Shown: positions 1 to 8,549, counted from the first letter of the stretch. The stretch: 64,000 bases of DNA from Paenibacillus piscarius (GCF_022234545.1 NZ_JAIEUI010000018.1:1-64000), one strand, 5' to 3'. Numbers and translations: made by a program. Notes: generated by a model from the letters alone, not told the origin.

Positions 1-16
1 AAGAGCAAGGTTACGG

Positions 17-88
17 CAAGTACCGATTGTATACGGAGGACTCCGGGATAAGGGGGTCGCACCGATGCCTTATCTCACCGGCCACTTG
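17..88. repeat. structured intergenic element with hairpin
   Basis: GATAAGG (47-53) pairs with CCTTATC (68-74). Flanking bases near 18-25 and 79-87 are partly complementary, so the whole stretch could fold into one long stem. It lies directly before the 51-bp repeat array and may be part of the same intergenic element. No gene in 1-354 could be supported. Confidence 0.4.
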
Positions 89-96
89 TATAGAGA

Positions 97-275
97 ATTG
101 TTGCATTATTTGCAGGATTCCTCCATACCTATTACTGTCTGAAGTACATTGTTGCATTATTTGCATAAATTTCGGTGGTTAGAGCAAGTTTTCGCTGGAT
201 TTGTTGCATTTCGTGCAGGATTTCAGCATAAACCACTTATATTGGGCAGCATTGTTGCACTTTCTGCAGGATTTT
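97..275. repeat. four tandem-spaced copies of a TTGTTGCA...TGCAGGATTT motif
   Basis: Four imperfect copies start at about 97, 148, 200 and 251, a spacing of 51-52 bp. The core is TTGTTGCA, about 6 bases, then TGCAGGATTT; copy 2 ends in TGCATAAATTT instead. Sequence between the cores is poorly conserved. This is a decayed tandem array of about 51-bp units. The period is too short and the units too divergent for CRISPR. Confidence 0.7.
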
Positions 276-313
276 ATCCACATCAGATGGAAACTATAAT
301 TTCCTAAACAATA

Positions 314-347
314 AAAAACCGTCAAGGGAACAACCCCTGACGGTTTT
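314..347 (-). terminator. terminator of the MetE-like/aldehyde dehydrogenase operon
   Basis: An ACCGTCA..GGG / CCCC..TGACGGT hairpin with A-tracts on the left and T-tracts on the right lies 8 bp past the aldehyde dehydrogenase stop. It is symmetric enough to work on both strands. Confidence 0.85.
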
Positions 348-354
348 TCTAATT

Positions 355-1845
355 TCACTCCGGAATATAAGGAAGATCCAGCGTCGCCGGAACATTGATC
401 ACATGCGTTTCTGTATACGTACGGATGCCCTCCGCGCCGTATTCACGGCCGATCCCGGACTGCTTGAAGCCGCCGAACGGGAAGCGGACATCAAGCCCCT
501 GTACAGCAGCAGTGTTGATCATGGTTGTTCCTGCTTCGAGCTGGCGTGCGACGGAGATGGCATCCTCTTCCCGCCCCCAGACCGAGCTGGTCAATCCATA
601 GATGCTCTCATTGTGCAGACGAATCACCTGCTCTACATCGTCGAATGGCAGAATCGGAACCGTAGGACCGAACTGCTCCTCCACCACAATCGGATCATGA
701 TAATCACAATTCAGAACAAGCGTCGGCTGCAGGTAGTATCCTTGGTCAAACCGCTGCTCATCGAGAATCTGGCCGAGTGGAATGACCTTAGCCCCGCGCT
801 TGCGTGCATCCTCAATCAGACTCTGCACGTAATTCTTCTGCTTCAGGTTATTCACCGGACCTACTGTCGTATTGGCATCAAAAGGATCACCAATGCGAAT
901 CCAGCGGTTGGCCGCCTCGATATATTTTTCAACAAAAGCATCATAAATAGAACGGTGTACATATACACGCTTGGCGATCATACAGATCTGGCCCGTGGTC
1001 AGGAAGTTGGAAATGACAATCCGGCGCATGGCCCGCTCATCCTGAACATCGAAGCTATCCAGGAAGATCGCCGCATCATTGCCGCCGAGCTCCAGTGTCA
1101 TATCCTTGACCGTATCCGCAGCCGCTTTGATAATATGCTTGGCCGTAGCGGTTCCGCCTGTAAAAGCGATTTTGGCAACAAGCGGATTACTGGTCAGCTC
1201 AACGCCCACATCGGCATCCCCATGAACGACATTGATGACACCCGCCGGGAACTCACCTGCGATCAGCTTTGCCACCTTCGCTGCTGCCAGCGGCGCAAAT
1301 GGACTCGGTTTGAGCACGATCGTATTGCCCGCAAGCAAGGCAGGCGCGATTTTAATCGTAGACAGAGCAATTGGATAGTTCCATGGACTGATCGCTGCCA
1401 CCACACCCATTGGATCGTAGGACAGGATAGTTTTACCGTAGTCATGCTCCTGCACCTCTTCCTGTAAGACCGATGCAGCTTCATTACAAGCGTACTCCAT
1501 CCACATTAACGAGACATAAATCTCACCATGGGCATCATACAGGGGCTTGCCATGCTCTCTGGACAGCAGATGGACAATTTCGTTCTCAGCGGCTCTAATC
1601 TTCTCAATCGCTTTGCGCATCCGAAGGATACGTTCGTCAATCGGGGTCTTCTTCCATAGTTTAAAAGCCTCCGCCGCCGATTCAATCGCTTCCACCGCTT
1701 GCTCCTTCGTAGTGACCGGGAAATAGCCTACGATTTCAGCCGGACTCGCCGGATTCTCTTTGGGTGACTGCGAAAGGGATGGTACATGATGGCCATTAAT
1801 AAATGCCTCCACGATAACGGTCTCTTGGTCTGCTTGAATTGTCAT
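355..1845 (-). CDS. NAD(P)-dependent aldehyde dehydrogenase family protein
   Basis: Predicted cytoplasmic 496-residue aldehyde dehydrogenase that oxidises an aldehyde to the acid with NAD(P). Visible motifs are PWNYP (154-158), the cofactor-binding K179 in VLKPSP, FTGG (228-231), the general base E252 in LELGG and the nucleophile C288 in TTGQICM, all in canonical order and spacing. Length is normal for the family. The start has AGGAGGGG 8 bp upstream. It lies 18 bp after the MetE-like gene in the same direction, so the two are probably co-transcribed, and it is followed by a terminator. The substrate cannot be read from sequence; the central part resembles succinate-semialdehyde-type enzymes. 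Confidence 0.93.
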   Translation of the reverse strand: MTIQADQETVIVEAFINGHHVPSLSQSPKENPASPAEIVGYFPVTTKEQAVEAIESAAEAFKLWKKTPIDERILRMRKAIEKIRAAENEIVHLLSREHGKPLYDAHGEIYVSLMWMEYACNEAASVLQEEVQEHDYGKTILSYDPMGVVAAISPWNYPIALSTIKIAPALLAGNTIVLKPSPFAPLAAAKVAKLIAGEFPAGVINVVHGDADVGVELTSNPLVAKIAFTGGTATAKHIIKAAADTVKDMTLELGGNDAAIFLDSFDVQDERAMRRIVISNFLTTGQICMIAKRVYVHRSIYDAFVEKYIEAANRWIRIGDPFDANTTVGPVNNLKQKNYVQSLIEDARKRGAKVIPLGQILDEQRFDQGYYLQPTLVLNCDYHDPIVVEEQFGPTVPILPFDDVEQVIRLHNESIYGLTSSVWGREEDAISVARQLEAGTTMINTAAVQGLDVRFPFGGFKQSGIGREYGAEGIRTYTETHVINVPATLDLPYIPE

Positions 1846-1863
1846 GATTTATCCCCTCCTCGA

Positions 1864-2961
1864 TCAGATGGATTCCTTCCACACTTCGTCCGCAATCTCC
1901 TTCACATAACGAAGCTTACGCCATTGCTGTTCTTCCGTAAGGATATTACCTTCCTCTGTGGAGGAGAAGCCGCATTGCGGGCTCAAGCAGAGCTGCTCAA
2001 GGGGCACATAGGTTGCCGCTTCGGCAATCCGGGCTTTAATCTGTTCTTTATCTTCCAATTCTCCTGTTTTGGATGTAAGTAAGCCAAGCACGATTTTCAA
2101 ATCCGGCCGGTTCACATATTTCAAGGGCTCGAAGCTGCCTGAACGCTCATCGTCAAATTCCAGGAATAAGCCGTCCACATCCAAGCCGCCAAAAATGACC
2201 TCAGAAGCGTAATCATAACCGCCGGTTGAGAAATAGTTAGATTTATAGTTCCCCCGGCAAATGTGCATCGTTACCACTAGGTCTGCCGGTTTATGGGCCA
2301 AGGTTTCGTTAATCATGCGCTGCATCGTTTTCAGCTCTTCCGCCGGTTCCATACCTTTCGCGCGCAGCTTATCATGCCCCGCTTCGGAGAACAGGTCTGC
2401 CCAAGCTGTATCATCGAGTTGGAGGTACCGGCATCCGGCATTGTAGAACGCTTGAATGGCTTTTTGATAGGCCGCAATCGTATCTTGCAGGAACTGTTCC
2501 CGGTCGTTATAACTATTAGCACCCGGCTCCAGCCGGTAGATCAGCATATTGGGACTTGGGATGGTCTGCTTCGCTACAGCGTCACCTGCGTGCTTCTTCA
2601 CAAATTCAAAATGCTCCACAAAGGGGTGGCTGGAGAAATCCACCTTACCCGTCACACGGATGCCGCCCTTGCGGGTCTGCATATTATGGAACTTGGGCCC
2701 GTCAATCTCCTCATACAGTTCAACGCCGTCCAGGCCGCCCAGAAAGTCAAAATGCCACCAGCTTCTGCGGAATTCACCATCCGTTACAGCAAGCACGCCG
2801 TTCTCCTTTTGCTTCTCAATGACCCGGATAATCTCCTGATCTTCCACCGCTCTTAATGCATCATATGTGATGGTGCCTGCTCTATATTGTTCACGGGCCT
2901 GGCTTAGGTTTGCCGGACGCAGGAAGCTGCCTACATGATCATTCCGAAAAGGTATCGTCAT
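1864..2961 (-). CDS. cobalamin-independent methionine synthase C-terminal-domain protein (YxjG/YxjH-like)
   Basis: A 365-residue single-domain relative of MetE. It opens with NDHVGSFLRP and carries the zinc-site pattern of the family: HIC near 233-235, an acidic FLEFDDE stretch near 270 and SPQCGF near 333. It lacks the N-terminal half of full MetE, as in Bacillus YxjG/YxjH. It probably transfers a methyl group to homocysteine or a related thiol. AAGGAG lies 9 bp upstream of the ATG. It is the first gene of a pair with the aldehyde dehydrogenase. The upstream gap is about 100 bp and shows no S-box or T-box fold, so how it is controlled is not evident. Confidence 0.88.
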   Translation of the reverse strand: MTIPFRNDHVGSFLRPANLSQAREQYRAGTITYDALRAVEDQEIIRVIEKQKENGVLAVTDGEFRRSWWHFDFLGGLDGVELYEEIDGPKFHNMQTRKGGIRVTGKVDFSSHPFVEHFEFVKKHAGDAVAKQTIPSPNMLIYRLEPGANSYNDREQFLQDTIAAYQKAIQAFYNAGCRYLQLDDTAWADLFSEAGHDKLRAKGMEPAEELKTMQRMINETLAHKPADLVVTMHICRGNYKSNYFSTGGYDYASEVIFGGLDVDGLFLEFDDERSGSFEPLKYVNRPDLKIVLGLLTSKTGELEDKEQIKARIAEAATYVPLEQLCLSPQCGFSSTEEGNILTEEQQWRKLRYVKEIADEVWKESI

Positions 2962-3064
2962 CGCTATTTCTCCTTACAATTCTATAGTGTACTGAGTATA
3001 GCATGATCGCAAGGAATGCAGGTTATATGTAAAAGGCATGGTTAGTCATAGCTTTTAGTGATAG

Positions 3065-3739
3065 CTAAGGCATGAGCGTCTCAACCCGTTTCTGAATCTT
3101 GGAGCGCGAGATTAAATAGACAGGACCTAATGTTTCTATGATGCCGCCCTTAACACGTATAGCGCTCTCTTGTTCTGCTGCATACACATCCATCTGCTCG
3201 GACAAGGGGAACAGGTAACCCTGAACAAACGAAGCATAGTCACGTTTCGAATGAGATTCATAGGCAAAAGGATCAAAGCCCAGACCCTCATATACAGAGT
3301 CTATTTCAACGTGATGGCCTACTTCTTGTGAAGTAACCCACTTAGCAGACATGTTCAATGACCCGGCACTAGCCCCCAGGATAACGGCTTTGCTATTCTT
3401 AATGACATCTGCCAATTCATATTCCGCCATCAGGTCGCTCTGCTGAACAGGATCTCCGCCACACATGAACAGGACAGAAGCGTTCTGAATGAGCCGCTGC
3501 GCCTCCTCCTTTTGCATCCGGTAGTCAATGAAGTGACATTCATCAAAAAGAAAGTTAGCCTGATTCAGCCATGTCCATTCTGTGACCTCCTCAAAGTTCA
3601 TCCGCTCTCCTTCATAGTCAGACGGTTGAGCGCTAATCATCACAAGCGATTGCCTGTCCTGTATATCCTCCTGCAGCCACCCGACCAGTCTGTCCGGTAG
3701 GCAATGATTAAACCAGCTGAGGTAGTAGTGAGTGTTCAA
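3065..3739 (-). CDS. peptidase E-like protein (S51 family, class I glutamine-amidotransferase fold)
   Basis: A 224-residue cytoplasmic protein. The nucleophile is S124 in GASAGSL, preceded by the turn FMCGGDP (91-97); a histidine in ESHSKRD fits the second catalytic residue. Family members cleave N-terminal aspartyl dipeptides, but divergent members such as this one may act on other substrates. The start overlaps the stop of the upstream DUF2785 gene by 4 bp (ATGA), so the two are translationally coupled. Confidence 0.8.
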   Translation of the reverse strand: MNTHYYLSWFNHCLPDRLVGWLQEDIQDRQSLVMISAQPSDYEGERMNFEEVTEWTWLNQANFLFDECHFIDYRMQKEEAQRLIQNASVLFMCGGDPVQQSDLMAEYELADVIKNSKAVILGASAGSLNMSAKWVTSQEVGHHVEIDSVYEGLGFDPFAYESHSKRDYASFVQGYLFPLSEQMDVYAAEQESAIRVKGGIIETLGPVYLISRSKIQKRVETLMP

Positions 3740-4596
3740 CAGTTATAACCTCCAGTATTAAAGCTGTTTAATCTAGCTTCAGCCGTCATCATAGCGCTGA
3801 TAAGAATAAGATTATTCCCTTCATTGCCGGCCTTTGTTCTAAAATACAGGCAGCGTACGAAATTTTTCCCGTTCACTCTGGCGACTCTCTGCGCGCGCGT
3901 ATCCGGCCATTCCGTACACTGTGACAAGCTGATTAGCCAGTCGGCAATTTCCTGCTGCGGGAGCAGTGATTCGCTAATCATCGTGGCCACAATGCTGGCC
4001 ATACGCTCATCTTCCTCCTCGCCGAAAATCTGGACACCGTTATGCAGCATCCCTGTCACTGCCTTAAGCACTTCACGCTGCACCGCAAGATCGCTCCCGG
4101 GACAGCGGACCAGCTCCTCCAGGGCATCTGCCCCGTGGGCCGCAGCATGAGCCCAGCCCTCGCCTGTCAGGTAACCGCGCAGGTCCTTCTCCTCCCGGTA
4201 ATAGTGGAGCAGCGCCTGCTTCAGATGCTGGAACTCATCCGGGTTCAAGAAAGGATGGGTCCTGTGCCGCTGCAGAATAAGAGCGATCGGCAGAACCGCA
4301 AACGCTCTGGTGAGTACGCTAAGGTCCCCGTCCGCTCCAATCCGGTAGAACAGATGCTGATCATCCGTCAGGATAGTTACAAGCTGCCGCATGTCCTCAT
4401 CTGAGAACCGGTTATCGCGCTTCAGCCATATGTAAAAGGTTGCATAGATCTGCTCACGAAGCTCCGGCTCCGGGTCGCCAATATGCCGCAGCATCAGCCC
4501 GGTGAAATCCTGCATACGTTCCCCTTCACGCAGAAGGTAGGCTTCTTCCTCCAACCGCTTGAGCTTCTGTATCAGTTCTGTTCGCGTATCTTTCAT
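3736..4596 (-). CDS. DUF2785 domain-containing protein
   Basis: A 286-residue soluble helical protein whose GWAHAAAHGAD segment in the middle is the hallmark I associate with DUF2785. No catalytic role is known for the family, and no signal peptide or membrane segment is seen. It is the first gene of a two-gene operon and overlaps the peptidase E-like gene by 4 bp. That coupling is the only functional hint available. Confidence 0.75.
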   Translation of the reverse strand: MKDTRTELIQKLKRLEEEAYLLREGERMQDFTGLMLRHIGDPEPELREQIYATFYIWLKRDNRFSDEDMRQLVTILTDDQHLFYRIGADGDLSVLTRAFAVLPIALILQRHRTHPFLNPDEFQHLKQALLHYYREEKDLRGYLTGEGWAHAAAHGADALEELVRCPGSDLAVQREVLKAVTGMLHNGVQIFGEEEDERMASIVATMISESLLPQQEIADWLISLSQCTEWPDTRAQRVARVNGKNFVRCLYFRTKAGNEGNNLILISAMMTAEARLNSFNTGGYNC

Positions 4597-4650
4597 CTAG
4601 TCATTTCACTCCTAACCAAGTTATAGCGGCGTTACCCCCACTATAAAACA

Positions 4651-4680
4651 CAATGACTGACACCAGGGCGTCAGTCATTG
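4651..4680 (-). terminator. terminator overlapping the stop codon of the WYL regulator
   Basis: CAATGACTGAC (4651-4661) pairs perfectly with GTCAGTCATTG (4670-4680) and is followed on the minus strand by TGTGTTTTATAG. The upstream arm holds the last sense codons and the TGA stop of the 4671-5591 gene. Confidence 0.8.
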
Positions 4681-5591
4681 TAGGATAGAAGCATATTGCG
4701 CATATATTGCTGCAGCTCCAGGCGTAATTCACGAGGCTCCAGCAGCTCGCACTCCTTGCCGAAGCCTAGAATGAATTTCAGCAGGCCCTCCTCATACGGA
4801 AACAGATCGGAAACGAGATAGAAGCCATCTTCCCCCCGGCTAATCTTCTCTTGGTGGAAATATTCCGTAAGCTGAGCGCCAATCCGCGGAGTAAATCTTA
4901 ACACAACCGGTATTTCCCGCTGCGAATAGCTGTGGTCAATGGCCTCGGCGATAAGGTCATCCGGCAGCTCTCTTTTTACATAAGAAGGCCCCTGCCTCAA
5001 TTGCTTGATCCGCACCAGCTTGAATCTGCGGTAGCCGTTCCTGACCCGGCAGAAGCCGATCACATACCAGTGGCCGTGGCGATAATCAATCCAGCTTGGC
5101 TCTACCATCCGCTCCAGATATTCCATATCCCGGTTAATATAATCGAACACCAGCAGTCTGCTCTCTGTAATCGCCTGGCTGATGATCCCCATGTACTCCT
5201 TCACTTCCTCATCCATGCTGAAATGGGATAAGTCCAGTGTCAGCTTGTCCTGATCCGGCTCCCGCTTATACGTATGTTCAACCTTTAACAGGATGTCATT
5301 AAAAGCCTCATTCTTGCCAAACCAGCCGCGCAAATTCTTCATCACAGCTACAAATGTATGAGCCTCATCCCGGTTTAGAAAAAGGCTGCTTAAGTTATAG
5401 CTGTCCATAATATAATACCCTCCGCCCTTGCCGCTGGACGCTGCGACCGGTATGCCGGCTTCGCTGATTTTCTCAATATCCCGGTAGATGGTCCGCAAGG
5501 ATACCTCGAAATGCTCGGCAAGCTCCTTGCCCGTCACCGTGCCTTTCCCGGAGATGATCAGCAGCATGGAGAGTAATCGGTCAACTCGCAT
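4671..5591 (-). CDS. YafY-type transcriptional regulator (HTH_11 + WYL)
   Basis: A 306-residue DNA-binding protein. The N-terminus has a DeoR-like winged helix (LAEHFEVSLRTIYRDIEKI near 24-43) and the C-terminal half a WYL sensor domain with the HWYVIGFCR stretch. WYL proteins sense ligands or nucleic acid and regulate nearby or stress genes. It follows the alpha/beta hydrolase by 14 bp on the same strand. No good ribosome site lies just before the ATG, so translational coupling to the hydrolase is likely. The MRVDRLLSML start fits the family. Confidence 0.88.
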   Translation of the reverse strand: MRVDRLLSMLLIISGKGTVTGKELAEHFEVSLRTIYRDIEKISEAGIPVAASSGKGGGYYIMDSYNLSSLFLNRDEAHTFVAVMKNLRGWFGKNEAFNDILLKVEHTYKREPDQDKLTLDLSHFSMDEEVKEYMGIISQAITESRLLVFDYINRDMEYLERMVEPSWIDYRHGHWYVIGFCRVRNGYRRFKLVRIKQLRQGPSYVKRELPDDLIAEAIDHSYSQREIPVVLRFTPRIGAQLTEYFHQEKISRGEDGFYLVSDLFPYEEGLLKFILGFGKECELLEPRELRLELQQYMRNMLLSYND

Positions 5592-5605
5592 GATTGTATG
5601 TGACG

Positions 5606-6562
5606 CTAGGGAACGTCTTCTCCTTCTTTGGATGTTTTCATGAGTGTATCTACGGCCTTGATTACCTCTTCCGGCTGATGATGCGGAATCATATGCGCCG
5701 CTGCGGGCAGCACCTTAAGCTCAGCATGAGGTAATATTCGGTTAAGCTTAAAGCTATGCTCCTTCGTCGGGAACGGATCCCGTTCACCAACCAGTATAAC
5801 CGTCGGGAGCTGCAAAAGGGAGTACCGATGCTCCATATATTCTGCCCCCGGGACAAATTGCAGCACATCCTCCCGGTTCGCTCTGAATTGCGCCGGTCTC
5901 AGCCATAAGGCGTACACCTCTTCTTCATAATTCTCCGGAACGGGCTCCGGCCCAAAAGTGGCCTTCATTATGCTCCTTACCATGATTTTGCCCACTAGGG
6001 GGAACAAAATGTTCATTACCAGATGACCGACAACAGGCATCATCACCAACCTTGAGAGGGGATCTCCCTTTTCTGCCGGATATCCTTCCTTATACATCCC
6101 CCCCGCCACCGTGACCACCCCTGCCACTTGACCGGGATATAAGGACGCATACGTCAGCACCAAGAGCGCACTCCAGGAATGTCCGACCAGGACCGGCTTC
6201 TCTACACCTATTTCCTTAAAGGCCATATGGAGCCATTGTGCCTGATCTATAAGGGTAAATTGAGCTTTCCCCTTCTGCGGGCGCTGGCTATAACCGTATC
6301 CGGGGCGATCCAAAGCCAGCGTGCGGTATCCGTTGGATGCCCCAAGCTTCATTACCTTGCAAAAGTCGTTGCCGCGAAGAACACCCCCATGCAAGAAAAC
6401 AATCGGCCTCCCTTCGCCCTCTTCCAGGTAATGCACTGGAAGTCCATTGACCGTGACAAACTTTCCCGCCGGGGGGAACCGGCTCTCCCTTTTCTTGTAG
6501 CTATAGCGGTTGTATAGATATACAACAACTAGCAGTACCAATGCAATAATAACGATCAGCAC
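5606..6562 (-). CDS. membrane-anchored alpha/beta-fold hydrolase
   Basis: A 318-residue protein. Residues 1-18 form one hydrophobic segment followed by basic residues, so the enzyme is probably anchored with its domain outside or at the membrane face. The alpha/beta-hydrolase core shows the oxyanion stretch FLHGG (57-61), the nucleophile elbow GHSWS (S129), an acid in GERDPFP and the catalytic histidine in AAAHMIP near the C-terminus. The substrate is unknown. It is likely co-transcribed with the WYL regulator downstream. Confidence 0.85.
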   Translation of the reverse strand: MLIVIIALVLLVVVYLYNRYSYKKRESRFPPAGKFVTVNGLPVHYLEEGEGRPIVFLHGGVLRGNDFCKVMKLGASNGYRTLALDRPGYGYSQRPQKGKAQFTLIDQAQWLHMAFKEIGVEKPVLVGHSWSALLVLTYASLYPGQVAGVVTVAGGMYKEGYPAEKGDPLSRLVMMPVVGHLVMNILFPLVGKIMVRSIMKATFGPEPVPENYEEEVYALWLRPAQFRANREDVLQFVPGAEYMEHRYSLLQLPTVILVGERDPFPTKEHSFKLNRILPHAELKVLPAAAHMIPHHQPEEVIKAVDTLMKTSKEGEDVP

Positions 6563-6626
6563 AACAATCAGCCTCCTACTAATTGTGATGTTAGCGAACT
6601 CATGAGTACGTATCGGCTATAACATA

Positions 6627-6655
6627 GGGCTTCAATCTTCTCACAGATGAAGCCC
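6627..6655 (-). terminator. possible terminator after the double-HTH TetR gene
   Basis: GGGCTTCA (6627-6634) pairs with TGAAGCCC (6648-6655) with a 13-base loop, just downstream of the stop at 6662. There is no clean T-tract, so efficiency is doubtful. Confidence 0.4.
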
Positions 6656-6661
6656 CAATCC

Positions 6662-7438
6662 TTACGCTATAGTCAAGCTGCTCCAGAGCAATTTTGCGAT
6701 ATCCTGCGCTATTTCCTCTATCTCTCTCTCTTTAGGCTCCATAAGCAAAGGAAGCACAAGGCCGCTAAGAACGGTTTGCACGTATACAGCCAATGAATGC
6801 GGCGGCAAATCTTTTCGGATCATCCCCTGCTCTTGGAGACTTTGGAACAAACGGATGACGGTCTTGTTAAATTCCTCAAATAACCGGCTGATCTTCTCCC
6901 GGGTCTCAGGTTCGCGGCTCAAGGTATACACATCAAAGAACAATAAGGACCGCCGCGGCAGCAAAATAGACTCCTCCATATGCCCCCGCAGCCATGCGGA
7001 TAAGGCTTGTACCCTGTCCTCTGACTGGACAATCTCTTGAATCAGCATTGGAAGGGCCACCGCTTGCTGTTTCAGATTCCGCTCACATACAGCCAGGTAT
7101 AAATCATCTTTGTTGGTGAAATGCCAGTAGACCACGCTCTTCGTCTGCCCCGCTTCAAGGGCGACCTGGTCCAGGGTTGCGCCGGAATATCCATGCATAG
7201 CAAACACCCTAATCGCTGCGTCCATCACCCGGGTTCGCGTATCGGAATGCAGCTTCCCCTGTTGCTCCTGCCAGCGGGACAGCAGCTCCTGCAGTTCTTC
7301 TTTGCTGCCCAACTGTCTTCGCACAGTTGTCCAATGGACATCTGCTCTTTTGGCGATACTGGAGTAGCTGATCTGATCCAGGGGATACTGGGCAGCAAGC
7401 TCCTCAACAGCCCGCATAATTTTGTCATAACTGCTCAT
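6662..7438 (-). CDS. TetR/AcrR family regulator with two tandem N-terminal HTH domains
   Basis: 258 residues, against about 190-210 for ordinary TetR proteins. Residues 65-112 are a canonical TetR DNA-binding domain (VFAMHGYSGATLDQVA, then VVYWHFTNKDDLY). Residues 5-52 form a second, more divergent TetR-like helix-turn-helix (YSSIAKRADVHWTTVRRQLG, then SKEEL). The rest is the helical ligand and dimer domain. A perfect dyad lies 37 bp upstream of the start and suggests autoregulation. The next gene downstream on this strand is the alpha/beta hydrolase, about 100 bp away. Confidence 0.88.
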   Translation of the reverse strand: MSSYDKIMRAVEELAAQYPLDQISYSSIAKRADVHWTTVRRQLGSKEELQELLSRWQEQQGKLHSDTRTRVMDAAIRVFAMHGYSGATLDQVALEAGQTKSVVYWHFTNKDDLYLAVCERNLKQQAVALPMLIQEIVQSEDRVQALSAWLRGHMEESILLPRRSLLFFDVYTLSREPETREKISRLFEEFNKTVIRLFQSLQEQGMIRKDLPPHSLAVYVQTVLSGLVLPLLMEPKEREIEEIAQDIAKLLWSSLTIA

Positions 7439-7474
7439 GGCGCACCTGTCCCTTTAGCTACAGATATAATAACT

Positions 7475-7492
7475 ACATACCGTTAAGTATGT
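7475..7492. promoter_or_regulatory. probable TetR operator
   Basis: ACATAC-CGTTAA-GTATGT is a perfect 6-bp inverted repeat with a 6-bp centre, placed between the promoter region and the start of the double-HTH TetR gene. It resembles the operators at 15992 and 16724. Confidence 0.65.
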
Positions 7493-7536
7493 TTTTATTA
7501 TATTTACTGCAGGCCTTTATGTCAATTTAGGGTTGG

Positions 7537-8052
7537 TTAACGCCGGGTTTCCTTCGTATGCTTATCCAGCAATTTCAGCAGATAGGGGAACCGGTATTCT
7601 CCGTGCATACTCTGGATGTGCCGGGCAGCGGTGTCTAACTCCATACCAATAGAGGTGATATAGAGAGGCTTAGCGCTTGTGCCCCTGTAAATCTTTTTAA
7701 CCAACGCCTCATTGTCGTTGTCGTGAAAGGTATTCTTGGCAACACCGATCACTGGGATTCTCCCTGAAAAATTGGTGTACACATAATGTCCGAGCCCCGG
7801 CTTCCTCTCCTGGTCTAAGTACACGTATCCGTCAACCACAATGGTGTGTATTTGGCTCATATCCGCAAGCTTCAGCAGCTCCCGTATGCAGGGGAGCTCC
7901 CGTTTGTAGAAAGAACCAGGTTCGTATGCCTGAGGGTTGTCTGTATAAGACACGATGATATCCAGCGGTGTAGCGTCTTCCCAGTCTTGAAAGATCACCC
8001 CCACCGATTTTGCCTGATTTTCTTCGTAATACACATCGACTGCAATAATCAT
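7537..8052 (-). CDS. endonuclease V family protein (short form)
   Basis: A 171-residue protein related to endonuclease V, which nicks DNA or RNA next to deaminated adenine (inosine). Conserved acidic positions are visible: D6 in AVDVYY, E52 in FYKRELP, D74 in VVDGYVYLD, plus K106 in GVAKNTF and the PGLGHYV turn. It is about 50 residues shorter than typical bacterial Nfi, lacking part of the C-terminus, but the active-site set looks complete. It stands alone. Confidence 0.82.
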   Translation of the reverse strand: MIIAVDVYYEENQAKSVGVIFQDWEDATPLDIIVSYTDNPQAYEPGSFYKRELPCIRELLKLADMSQIHTIVVDGYVYLDQERKPGLGHYVYTNFSGRIPVIGVAKNTFHDNDNEALVKKIYRGTSAKPLYITSIGMELDTAARHIQSMHGEYRFPYLLKLLDKHTKETRR

Positions 8053-8170
8053 GAGTAGTAATCACAGCCCTTTCCTTTAAGACTGATCCAATATAGTATA
8101 AATAATAGAAAATTATTGAAAACAGTACAAGATGATCGGCAAATTTAGAAAAAGCTTCAGGAGGATGGAA

Positions 8171-8549
8171 ATGAAAGTCATCAAGGAAACTGCAATTACC
8201 TGCCAAATTCAAGGAAATTGATCAATATACTAATCAAGGAGGATTTCGCGGGGAAGACGCACGCTATACTATTTTTAAAACGAATGAAAAACAATTGTCT
8301 TCAATATTACAGCCAACCAGCGGAAGAAGGTTGATTGAACAATATTCCGGTGATGCTCTTCAGGATGATGAAAGAAATATTAAAGAATATGTGGAGGACA
8401 CATTGCTGCGTTTAGATGTTCCTGAAGATAAAGCGCCGGATTTTAATGGAGTTTACCAGTGGCAAGAATTTAATTATGAATCTGACCGATTAATTGTCTT
8501 ATATTTTCCCAATAAGAAAATCTGTTATTTTGTGGAGGATTTAAGATAA
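8171..8549 (+). pseudogene. small gene with probable frameshift near its start
   Basis: An AGGAGG site lies 6 bp before the ATG at 8171, but that frame (MKVIKETAITC...) stops after 16 codons. The neighbouring frame is open from 8175 to 8549 and reads KLQLPAKFKEIDQYTN and onward for over 120 codons with no good start until TTG at 8295. A one-base slip near 8183-8190 would join the ribosome site to the long frame and give a protein of about 125 residues. Its acidic, WQEF/YFPNKK-containing C-terminus matches no family I recognise. It could instead be an 84-residue protein starting at TTG 8295. Confidence 0.5.

Noticed and set aside
2..142. A frame open from the left edge ending at TGA 140-142
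   Set aside because: 46 codons that run into the intergenic repeat array, with no recognisable protein. The hairpin and repeats explain the sequence better.
97..275. Possible CRISPR array
   Set aside because: Only four imperfect copies with a 51-bp period, degenerate repeats and no cas genes.
403..1467. A 354-codon open frame antisense to the aldehyde dehydrogenase
   Set aside because: It has no family similarity, while the minus-strand frame has all dehydrogenase motifs and a strong ribosome site.
2962..3064. S-box or T-box riboswitch before the MetE-like gene
   Set aside because: The gap is only about 100 bp and shows neither the conserved helices nor an anti-terminator/terminator pair.
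7832..8212. A 126-codon minus-strand frame overlapping the endonuclease V gene
   Set aside because: It is a frame-shifted shadow, and the endonuclease V frame carries the conserved acidic residues.
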